From contig JACRNN010000003.1 of the NCBI GenBank assembly GCA_016234955.1, positions 1-11,563 of the forward strand: a DNA stretch of 11,563 nucleotides, in the 5' to 3' direction. Within the stretch, counting starts at the first letter, position 1; each line of letters begins with the position of its first letter. Below the pieces are notes generated by a model, which did no database searches, had not been told where the DNA came from, and worked only from the letters and a program-made list of their open reading frames with translations. Below are positions 6,901 to 11,563 of the stretch, piece by piece. The DNA is from Deltaproteobacteria bacterium. GTDB taxonomy: Bacteria; Desulfobacterota; GWC2-55-46. The translations under genes and the position numbers were made by a program.

Positions 6901-7041
6901 GACGGTGACCGTGGGGAGGTCCACCTTGGGGAATATGTCCACGCCAAGCTCCCTCAGGGACGCCAACCCCAGCACGACAAGCGCTGAGATAAGCATCGTG
7001 GTAAAGACCGGCCTTTTAACGCATACTTCGTATAGTGTCAT
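3955..7041 (-). CDS. RND-family efflux pump, inner-membrane transporter (HAE1, AcrB-like)
   Basis: The protein of 1028 residues is the expected length for a hydrophobe/amphiphile efflux RND pump (AcrB is 1049). It works as a trimeric drug/proton antiporter drawing substrates from the periplasm and inner membrane. Visible hallmarks: a first membrane helix at about 12-30 after KRPVF; an N-terminal porter domain; the TM4 proton-relay pair Asp399-Asp400 in TGIVIDDAIIVLENI; and a second porter domain at about 550-840. The C-terminal helices hold the TM10 lysine Lys918 in IGVVKKNAIL and the TM11 arginine Arg950 in RLRPILMTT. These correspond to D407/D408, K940 and R971 of AcrB, so the pump should be active. 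It is the last gene of the operon. The adaptor stop codon ends one base before this ATG and no strong ribosome site is seen, suggesting translational coupling. Substrates cannot be read from sequence. Confidence 0.95.
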   Translation of the reverse strand: MTLYEVCVKRPVFTTMLISALVVLGLASLRELGVDIFPKVDLPTVTVTTRLEGASPEEIESQITKRIEETINTINGIDELRSTTIEGQSQIFATFVLEKDINVAANEVREKVSTILSDLPPGTDSPVIEKFDPDAAPVMSIVVSGRRSEREITEIADKKIKRQIETIKDIGAITLVGDRKREIQIFVDPHRLAAYNISIAAVKDALRRQNVEVPGGRITWKGHEEGLRTMGRIEQVQDFSSLIVADVKGAPLRLKDIGYVLDGEEEPRTLSRLDGDNAVSLLVRKQSGTNTVEVAEGVKAKLKEIGAALPPDIRIQVVTDQSRFIKKSVSNVEEHLVLGAALASLIILLFIRNLRAAAIAALAIPASIIGTFTLLRFMGFTLNSMTLLALSVCTGIVIDDAIIVLENIFRHMDEENRSPMDAAVYGTKEIALAVMATTLSLVVIFLPVAFMSGLVGRFWKSFGLTAAFAIMLSLLVSFTLTPMLSSRFLKPGKEGAGHKTSLFYSKLESWYIALLAWCLRHRLTVTAACIAMLVSVAPLGKMVKSEFVVDDDMSEFEVIVETPPGSSLERSDAILRGLEARVARIPEVERLFTTIGVRGQYMSNVTDASIYVGLKHLSLRQRSQNEIMNEVRGMLKGYPDLRVGVQTINLISGGGFKATPFNLVLRGPELSRLDEYSEAIIKKLKSIPGFVDTDTGQSLRHPELQVHIDRKKASDLGVRVEAIASSLRTMVGGEKVSFYREGDDQYNVRLRLLPSYRKDASTISELTVPDGRGGLVSLDNLATLTPGVSPGQIDRYAQERQITIISNLYDLPLGSAITAANKVIAGMNIPADYGISYLGRGKLMKEAFFNFLLAFILSLAFIYMVLAAQFESFVHPVTIMVSIFLSIPFGILSIILANNTLNIYSIMGMFILIGVVKKNAILQIDYTNTLRATGMERFEAQLEANRVRLRPILMTTLAIIAGMLPITLGRGDGSASRASMSIVIVGGQALCLLVTLVAVPVVYSLFDDMGGRGLMGRVKSVFRPWSRR

Positions 7042-7042
7042 A

Positions 7043-8179
7043 TTATTTTATAACGCTCACCTTCGCGCCCTCATACAGGGCCGAAAGGCCGCTTGCGGCA
7101 ACCGTATTCCCCGGCTTTACGTCCCCCATGACCTCTATCATATCCCCGTCCCTCACGCCCGTCCTTACCTGCCTCTCATGGGCGATATCGCCCTCGATCA
7201 CGAAGACCTTCGTCACCCCGGCGAATGAATAGACCGCGGCCTCGGGCACGAACGGGACGCCCGGCTCTTTCATGGTCAGTATGGTCCCCTTGGCGAAGAA
7301 GCCGGGCCTCAACACGCCTCCGGGGTTCGGGACCTCGGCCTCCATCTCGAGCGTGCGCGTCTGCGCGTCTATCGCCGGGCTTATTCTTGTCAGAGCGCCG
7401 GAGAAGCCCTTGCCTTTATACGCCTCGACCATTACCTCCATCCTCTGTCCGGTCCTTATCCTTGGAGAAGCCGCCTCGGCCACGGTCCCCCTGAACTTGA
7501 GCGTCCCGGTCGACACCACGGCAAAGAGCCTGGTCTGTGGGTTCACGGCCTCCCCGACGGAGACGAACCTCTTTTTTATCTCGCCGGATATCGGCGCCCT
7601 CACGCGCGTGTCGTCAAGGTGTTTCCTGGCCGCCTCGGCCTTTGACGCGGAGAGCTCGGAGCGCGCCTGCGCCTCCTTGAGCTGGGCTTTGGCTACGTCG
7701 TACTTCGTCCTTGCGTCGTCGTACTGGCTCGTGGATACCATCCCCTCCTTGAAGAGCTCCTCGTACCTCTTGAGCGTCGTACCCGCGTCCGCGAGGCGCG
7801 CCTCCTCCCTGTCCACGGCCTTGAGGTCGGTCTGGTGGGCGGCTACGGCCCCGTCGAGGGCGAGCTTGAATTCCCTCTGGTCGAGAAGGGCGAGGGTGTC
7901 GCCTTTCTTCACCCTGTCGCCGAGGTCGGCGGATATTTTCTCGACCGTGCCTGAGACCTCGCTCCCAACGATGCTCTCTTCCCACGGCTCAAGGCTCCCG
8001 ACGGCCTCCACGCTCCTGTCGACTGCGCGCCCCTCAGCCGTAGCGGCCTTTACGTTAATGACCGCCGCCGGGGCGGCCTTCTGCCCGCTGTCGGCCGTTT
8101 TCGCGGGCTCCTTTGAGCACCCGGAAAGGGCGAGATAGGCCGCGAGGAGCGGCAACGTCAGGATAGAAAATTTTTTCAT
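7043..8179 (-). CDS. Membrane-fusion (periplasmic adaptor) lipoprotein of the RND pump
   Basis: This 378-residue adaptor of the HlyD/AcrA type links the inner-membrane pump to the outer-membrane channel. Residues 1-20 are a lipoprotein signal with lipobox LSGC, so Cys21 would be lipidated and anchor the protein in the inner membrane. The first half of the lipoyl domain is at about 69-100 (VSGTVEKISADLGDRVKKGDTL). A charged alpha-helical hairpin rich in Ala/Lys/Glu follows at about 103-190. The second lipoyl half is at 192-212 (RVRAPISGEIKKRFVSVGEAV), then a beta-barrel domain at about 220-300 and the membrane-proximal domain to the end. An AGGAG lies eight bases upstream of the ATG at 8179. 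The stop overlaps the pump start region with a one-base gap. It is separated from the upstream channel gene by 143 bases holding an inverted heptad repeat. Confidence 0.93.
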   Translation of the reverse strand: MKKFSILTLPLLAAYLALSGCSKEPAKTADSGQKAAPAAVINVKAATAEGRAVDRSVEAVGSLEPWEESIVGSEVSGTVEKISADLGDRVKKGDTLALLDQREFKLALDGAVAAHQTDLKAVDREEARLADAGTTLKRYEELFKEGMVSTSQYDDARTKYDVAKAQLKEAQARSELSASKAEAARKHLDDTRVRAPISGEIKKRFVSVGEAVNPQTRLFAVVSTGTLKFRGTVAEAASPRIRTGQRMEVMVEAYKGKGFSGALTRISPAIDAQTRTLEMEAEVPNPGGVLRPGFFAKGTILTMKEPGVPFVPEAAVYSFAGVTKVFVIEGDIAHERQVRTGVRDGDMIEVMGDVKPGNTVAASGLSALYEGAKVSVIK

Positions 8180-8240
8180 TCAATATGCTCCTGAAAGGAA
8201 TTTCAGTGTTTCCTTCGAGTATCGCTACTGTCCCGGATTA

Positions 8241-8311
8241 TCGGTTATCGGTTATCAGTGAAGGATAAAGACGTATTTCTACAGATAACAGACAACCGAT
8301 AACAGATAACC
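8241..8311. repeat. Inverted heptad-repeat array inside the efflux operon
   Basis: From about 8238 three tandem TTATCGG-like heptads run on the plus strand (TTATCGGTTATCGGTTATC). From about 8283 four heptads of the complementary type follow (CAGATAA, CAGACAA, CCGATAA, CAGATAA). GGTTATCGGTTATC (8243-8256) and GATAACAGATAACC (8298-8311) match as inverted repeats at 13 of 14 bases. A second nested pair, GATAAAGACGT and ACGTCTTATC, reaches the stop codon of the channel gene. It is unlike surrounding sequence and probably a dispersed intergenic repeat. In the operon mRNA it would form a large hairpin between the channel and adaptor genes. Confidence 0.6.
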
Positions 8312-8322
8312 ATTTTTACGTC

Positions 8323-9690
8323 TTATCTATCAGGCCCGACCCCGCTTTTCACATTCAAGACCTCTTCAAGGAGTGTCCCGGTCGAGTACTTCAATTGCAG
8401 GGAGGCGAGCTCGAGGTCGTACCTCGCGTTCATCAGGGACCTCTGCGCGGAGATTAGGGTCGTGTCGGCGTCTATGACGTCGAGGGTCGTGGCCAGTCCC
8501 CACTTGTACTGCTCGAACACCATCCTGTAGTCCTCCTCGGCGAAGGAGCGCTGTTTTTCGTAGGAATCTATCACGGCCCTTACCGCGGCACGGTTGTTGT
8601 AGACCTCCCTCACCTCCACCTCTATATCCCTTTTAAGCCCCAGCCTCCTCAACTCCGATTCCCTGAACCTGCTCCTTGCCTCTGTGAGCTCCGCCCGCCT
8701 CAACCCGCCCTCGAATATCGGGTATGTGAGCACCACTGAGGCCGACGTGCTGTTCTCCACGTAAAACGTCGTCTGAGGGTCCTGTTCCCTGTGCGTATAT
8801 TCGCCCACAAGGTTCAACGACGGCAGGAAGTTCCCTTTGGCGTATGATACCGCCTCTCCGGCGGCCTTCTCATCGAGCACGCTCTGCCTGTAGGCCCTTC
8901 TGTGCTCCAGGGCCGTCTTCACGAGGTCTTCAACGCCCGTATCGTTTAAGGCCCGGGCCGCGGGCTCCTCCACGTTCACCTCCCCGGCCCCGCCGATAAG
9001 CCTCCTCAGGTTGTTTCCGGCGTCGAGCAGCCTGCTCCCGGCCCTGGTCAGCTCGGCCTCGGCGCCGGCGGCCTCGGCCTCGGCCCTGAGTACCGCCGTC
9101 TTCGTGACGGCGCCGGCCTTGAGGTTCGCGTCAGCCACCCTGGCGCGCTCCCTGGCCCTCTTGAGCGCCGCGTCCTTTATTTCAACGTCCTTCCGGGACT
9201 TCAAGACCCCGAAATAGGCGTTGGCCGTGGCCAGGGCGATCCGCTCCTTCGCGGCATCGAGGGCCAGCCTCGATATCTCCGCGCCTATCTTTGCCTGCCT
9301 CCTGGCGTTCCACTCCTTGCCGCCTGAATAGATGGGTTGGGTGACCTTCAGGTCGAGCGTTGTGCCGGCGTCCGGCTGTATGGCCATCGTGCCTGAGAGT
9401 TTCTTCTCCGTGTACCTCGTGTAGCTCCCGGTGGCGGTCACGGACGGCAGGAGCCTTGAGGTAGCCTTGTCGACGTTGCTCTCGGCCTGCGCCACCCCCT
9501 CGACGGCCGTCCTGACCGTCTCATGGTTCTCTATCGCCAGACGGTACGCCTCCGCGAGGGTAAGGGCGCCCTCCCCGGCCGCTGAAAGCCCCTCGCCCGC
9601 TGAAAGCAGGAACGTCAGGATGGAAAAAACGGCTACGGCCCCTGTCAGCATACCGGAGACGCGCCTGGACCTGTCGGCGGCAATCATCAT
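8323..9690 (-). CDS. TolC-like outer-membrane efflux channel
   Basis: This 455-residue protein of the outer-membrane factor (OEP) family forms the trimeric exit duct of the tripartite pump. A long signal sequence covers about residues 1-37 (basic start, hydrophobic core GAVAVFSILTFLLS). Two OEP repeats follow, at about 43-235 and 255-445. Each has a beta-strand pair (SVTATGSYTRY and QPIYSGG; SLNLVGEYTH and YPIFEGG) and long heptad-like helices rich in Ala, Arg and Glu. The final block TTLDVIDADTTLISAQRSLMNARYDLELASLQLKY is typical of the family's last helix, though its residues vary. The start is ATG at 9690 or the adjacent ATG at 9687; AGGAGG lies five or eight bases ahead. That Shine-Dalgarno sequence is formed by the last two arginine codons of the repressor gene, so the two are tightly coupled. 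Confidence 0.93.
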   Translation of the reverse strand: MMIAADRSRRVSGMLTGAVAVFSILTFLLSAGEGLSAAGEGALTLAEAYRLAIENHETVRTAVEGVAQAESNVDKATSRLLPSVTATGSYTRYTEKKLSGTMAIQPDAGTTLDLKVTQPIYSGGKEWNARRQAKIGAEISRLALDAAKERIALATANAYFGVLKSRKDVEIKDAALKRARERARVADANLKAGAVTKTAVLRAEAEAAGAEAELTRAGSRLLDAGNNLRRLIGGAGEVNVEEPAARALNDTGVEDLVKTALEHRRAYRQSVLDEKAAGEAVSYAKGNFLPSLNLVGEYTHREQDPQTTFYVENSTSASVVLTYPIFEGGLRRAELTEARSRFRESELRRLGLKRDIEVEVREVYNNRAAVRAVIDSYEKQRSFAEEDYRMVFEQYKWGLATTLDVIDADTTLISAQRSLMNARYDLELASLQLKYSTGTLLEEVLNVKSGVGPDR

Positions 9691-9692
9691 AA

Positions 9693-10322
9693 CTACCTCC
9701 TCATCATGCCTTCAAAGAAGACCTCAACGAAGCTCTCCACGACGGCCTCGTTCGGCCTCTTGAAGTACCTCTTCAGGCCGTAGAGCTCCTGGGATATGCT
9801 GTAATGGAGTATCATGCCGATAAACGCCCTGGCGGCTATAGCCGGGTCGATCTTCTTGAACACGCCGGCTTTAATGAGGCCCCTTATGCTGGCATCGAGG
9901 AACTCGATGAGCTCAAGCCCCTTTGTCCTTATGAATATCTCCGAGAGTTCGTGCTTCTCAAGGGCGCTGTATGTGAGGAGCCTCAGGAACGACGGGTCTT
10001 TCTGGTGCTCGGAGATGAGGTATGCGGCTATGGTCTCAAATACCTCTTTTCCCCTTTTGCCCTTTATCCTGCCGATGAGGCGCGATTGGCCGCCGCTGTC
10101 GCCGCACCTGCTGTCGATTATGGCGTTGTAGAGCGCCTGTTTTCTGGAGAAGTGCTTGAAGATTACGGCCTCGCTCACCCCGGCCTTCAGGGCTATCTCG
10201 CGGGTGGTGGTGCCCTTGAAGCCGTTCCTGGCGAAGAGCTCGGCGGCGACCCGCACTATCTGCCCCCTGCGCTCCTCGCCGGTCATCCTGATCTTTTTCT
10301 TGATTATCGCCGCGGCTGTCAT
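9693..10322 (-). CDS. TetR-family transcriptional repressor of the efflux operon
   Basis: This 209-residue regulator is the first gene of the pump operon. The DNA-binding region occupies about residues 17-62: helix 1 RGQIVRVAAELFARNGF, then the helix-turn-helix TTTREIALKAGVSEAVIFKHF at 39-58, which is the characteristic TetR signature. The remaining 145 residues are the divergent ligand-binding and dimerisation half, with a hydrophobic run near 163-178. TetR repressors next to RND pumps commonly repress their own operon and release DNA on binding a pump substrate. Here a perfect 16-bp palindrome overlaps the -10 box directly upstream (10344-10359). The ATG at 10322 has a weak GGGGA eight bases upstream; an internal ATG at codon 13 is an alternative. 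The stop ends two bases before the channel gene's first ATG. Confidence 0.93.
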   Translation of the reverse strand: MTAAAIIKKKIRMTGEERRGQIVRVAAELFARNGFKGTTTREIALKAGVSEAVIFKHFSRKQALYNAIIDSRCGDSGGQSRLIGRIKGKRGKEVFETIAAYLISEHQKDPSFLRLLTYSALEKHELSEIFIRTKGLELIEFLDASIRGLIKAGVFKKIDPAIAARAFIGMILHYSISQELYGLKRYFKRPNEAVVESFVEVFFEGMMRR

Positions 10323-10343
10323 TGCAATAGTCCCCGTCTTTGT

Positions 10344-10359
10344 TAGTAAGCGCTTACTA
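10344..10359. promoter_or_regulatory. Probable TetR operator, 16-bp perfect palindrome
   Basis: TAGTAAGCGCTTACTA is a perfect palindrome. It covers four bases of the -10 box and the predicted transcription start of the repressor-first efflux operon. A bound repressor dimer would block RNA polymerase, so autoregulation by the adjacent TetR protein is the natural reading. Confidence 0.75.
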
Positions 10360-10384
10360 TAATACCTCGGGGGCTCATTGTCAA
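10356..10384 (-). promoter_or_regulatory. Consensus sigma70 promoter of the efflux operon
   Basis: On the minus strand TTGACA (10384-10379), a perfect -35 box, is spaced exactly 17 bases from TATAGT (10361-10356), five of six at -10. Transcription would begin near 10349, giving a 27-base leader to the repressor ATG. A promoter this strong fits an operon normally held off by repression. Confidence 0.8.
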
Positions 10385-10419
10385 GCGCATATGCAAGGCC
10401 GTAAAAAATCCTATTTCAA

Positions 10420-10440
10420 AACAGATTAATCTGTTATCAT
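10420..10440 (+). promoter_or_regulatory. Second palindrome with an extended -10 box, possible hydrolase promoter
   Basis: AACAGATTAATCTGTT (10420-10435) is a perfect 16-bp palindrome different from the TetR operator. On the plus strand TGTTATCAT (10432-10440) overlaps its right arm and resembles an extended -10 element. It could drive the hydrolase gene under control of an unknown regulator. No good -35 box is visible, so this is tentative. Confidence 0.35.
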
Positions 10441-10447
10441 TTATTAG

Positions 10448-10543
10448 GGAACCTCTGATTAATTCGCAATAGCATGTCATTCTGAGCAAAGCGAAGAATC
10501 TCAACGTCTATAAAATCAATAAGTTACGAGATTCTTCGGTCGC
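10448..10543. mobile_element. MITE-like element copy B, truncated
   Basis: The first 96 bases are identical to copy A, starting GGAACCTCTGATTAATT and preceded by TTAG. After CGGTCGC the sequence switches to a different repeat, so the right half and right terminal repeat are missing. It lies between the palindrome at 10420-10435 and the hydrolase coding region, and has therefore separated the hydrolase from its upstream signals. Confidence 0.7.
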
Positions 10544-10690
10544 GGAGTTTACACTGAACGTAGTGAACGTGCTTTCAACAAGCATAGCGAGTGGATTCCC
10601 CGCAGCTTGCTGCGGGGAGGAGCGAGCGAATTACAAACGATAAATTCCTTACTTGAAAATTCTCCGCAGCTTGCTGTGGAGAATTTTAAC
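10544..10690. repeat. Composite hairpin repeat with paired CTTG-loop stems
   Basis: TCCCCGCAG-CTTG-CTGCGGGGA (10597-10618) is a 9-bp perfect stem with a CTTG loop. A second hairpin at 10657-10688 has the arm AAAATTCTCCGCAG and the same CTTG loop, with one G-T pair. Upstream, TGCTT-TCAAC-AAGCA forms a third small hairpin. The two main hairpins share the core CCGCAGCTTGCTG. This looks like a separate dispersed repeat fused to the broken MITE copy B, and it directly abuts the hydrolase domain. Confidence 0.55.
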
Positions 10691-11353
10691 GGGATAAAGT
10701 ACGAATGGCTCGCGCAGTCGGGCCTGCGCATGACCACGGACGACGGGTTCGTCATCTACACCGACCCGATCATGCTCGACCCCGGCCCGCCGAAGGCCGG
10801 GCTCATACTCATCTCGCACCACCACGTCGACCACTGCCTCCCGGAGTTCGTCGCCGCTATAAGGGATGATAATACGAGGCTCGCCGCGTTCCACGAGAGC
10901 TACGTCAAGTACTGCGCCCAGGACATAAAGAGGGTCCGCACCGTAAAGATAGGCCAGACCATAGATCTGTCCGGGGTTAAGATCACCGGCATCGAGGCCT
11001 ACACAAAGAGGGGGTTCCACATGAGGGGCGAGGGGTGCGGCTTTATCATAGAGCTAAGGGGGCAGAGGATATACTTCTCAGGGGATACCGCCGGGATAAA
11101 GGAGATGGAGGGACTCGGCCCAATCGACGTGGCGATACTGCCGATAGCCGACAACACCTACACCATAGACCTCCATGATGCGGCCAGCGCCGTAAGGCTT
11201 ATAAAGCCGAAGCTCTTCATCCCCGTGCACTACACGCCAATGGACGAGCCGGACCCGCGGATGACCGAGGGGATGATGTTTTCCAAGGACCCGAGGTTCT
11301 TCACGAGAAAGGAAGACCCCTCTACCCTGAATAAAGAGTTAGGGAAGCTCTGA
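10676..11353 (+). CDS. Metallo-beta-lactamase-fold metal-dependent hydrolase (UPF0173/UlaG-like), 3' end truncated by a MITE
   Basis: The domain begins at GIKYEWL (10691). It shows the metal-binding HHHVDH motif (HxHxDH form) in LILISHHHVDHC, RGEGCGFIIE, the FSGDTAG aspartate loop, DVAILPIADNTYTID and the PVHYTP histidine. All metal ligands expected for the family appear present, so catalysis could survive; the substrate is unknown. The start is uncertain. No in-frame ATG precedes the domain; GTG at 10676 and TTG at 10607 both lie in hairpin repeats without a ribosome site, and I give the GTG form (225 residues). The end is abnormal. The TGA at 11351 belongs to the terminal repeat of MITE copy C. 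The original reading frame resumes after the element (see 11488-11541), so about 17 native residues are replaced by Gly-Lys-Leu. It is divergent from the efflux operon and shows no functional link to it. Confidence 0.85.
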   Translation: MENFNGIKYEWLAQSGLRMTTDDGFVIYTDPIMLDPGPPKAGLILISHHHVDHCLPEFVAAIRDDNTRLAAFHESYVKYCAQDIKRVRTVKIGQTIDLSGVKITGIEAYTKRGFHMRGEGCGFIIELRGQRIYFSGDTAGIKEMEGLGPIDVAILPIADNTYTIDLHDAASAVRLIKPKLFIPVHYTPMDEPDPRMTEGMMFSKDPRFFTRKEDPSTLNKELGKL

Positions 11354-11484
11354 TTAATTATGTTTTTCTGTCATTCTGAGGAAGCGTAGCGACCGCAGAA
11401 TCTCGTAACTTATTGATTTTATAGACGTTGAGATTCTTCGCTTTGCTCAGAATGACATGCTATTGCGAATTAATCAGAGGTTCC
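11343..11484. mobile_element. MITE-like element copy C, intact, 142 bp, with TTAG duplication
   Basis: Left end GGAAGCTCTGATTAATT and right end AATTAATCAGAGGTTCC are inverted repeats matching at 16 of 17 bases. TTAG flanks both sides (11339-11342 and 11485-11488), as expected of a target-site duplication. The interior is the reverse complement of copy A with a single difference over 134 bases. It holds no coding sequence, so it must have been mobilised by a transposase elsewhere in the genome. It interrupts the hydrolase gene. Confidence 0.85.
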
Positions 11485-11487
11485 TTA

Positions 11488-11541
11488 GAGGACACCGGCA
11501 TAGAGGTGGCGGTGCTCAGGAAGCTATGCGGGTGCGGGTGA
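11488..11541 (+). pseudogene. Displaced 3' end of the hydrolase gene
   Basis: Immediately after the MITE the plus strand reads EDTGIEVAVLRKLCGCG followed by TGA (11539-11541). If the 142-bp element and one TTAG are removed, the codons GAG TTA join GAG GAC in frame and the hydrolase continues as NKEL-EDTGIEV to this stop. The fragment is therefore the original C-terminus, now untranslated unless termination at 11351 is bypassed. The last 22 bases of the window hold nothing recognisable. Confidence 0.75.
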
Positions 11542-11563
11542 GTCTGCTAACAGGATACTGAGA

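Noticed and set aside
8238..8311. CRISPR array suggested by short tandem repeats
   Set aside because: The heptads are contiguous and inverted, with no unique spacers between them and no cas genes in the window.

Overview
The window comes from a Gram-negative, moderately GC-rich bacterium. It has outer-membrane beta-barrels, a TolC-type channel, a lipoprotein adaptor with a lipobox and an RND pump. Codon use is rich in AGG (Arg) and ATA (Ile). The families and the dense dispersed repeats would fit Desulfobacterota or Nitrospirota, but that placement is inference from style only.

Layout. (1) 1-1029, minus strand: the N-terminal 343 codons of a sugar-nucleotidyltransferase-like protein with a left-handed beta-helix tail, running off the left edge. 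Its active-site residues look systematically replaced, so it is probably a non-catalytic paralogue. A long leader and two candidate promoters lie at 1030-1495. (2) 1643-2989, minus: a BBP2/OmpL-like porin with a good promoter and a structured 240-nt leader. Its 3' side holds a hairpin, a 152-bp dispersed inverted repeat and a strong terminator. (3) 3230-3340, plus: a candidate small RNA ending in an intrinsic terminator. (4) 3496-3723, minus: a 75-aa CxxC redox-disulfide (DUF1858-type) protein with a near-perfect bidirectional terminator downstream and a MITE just upstream. (5) 3955-10322, minus: a complete four-gene drug-efflux operon, in transcription order TetR-family repressor, TolC-like outer-membrane factor, membrane-fusion lipoprotein and HAE1-type RND pump. 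It has a textbook sigma70 promoter whose -10 box lies in a perfect 16-bp palindrome, the likely TetR operator. (6) 10448-11541, plus: a metallo-beta-lactamase-fold hydrolase gene bracketed and damaged by repeats.

The efflux genes form one tripartite system. The repressor would sense a substrate and release the promoter, and the three structural proteins then span both membranes. An inverted heptad-repeat array sits between the outer-membrane factor and adaptor genes.

The clearest unusual event is at the right end. A 142-bp MITE-like element, flanked by TTAG on both sides, has inserted into the 3' end of the hydrolase gene. Removing the element and one TTAG restores an open frame that adds a 17-residue C-terminus. 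The same element occurs three times in the window, almost identical in sequence, so the family has moved recently.
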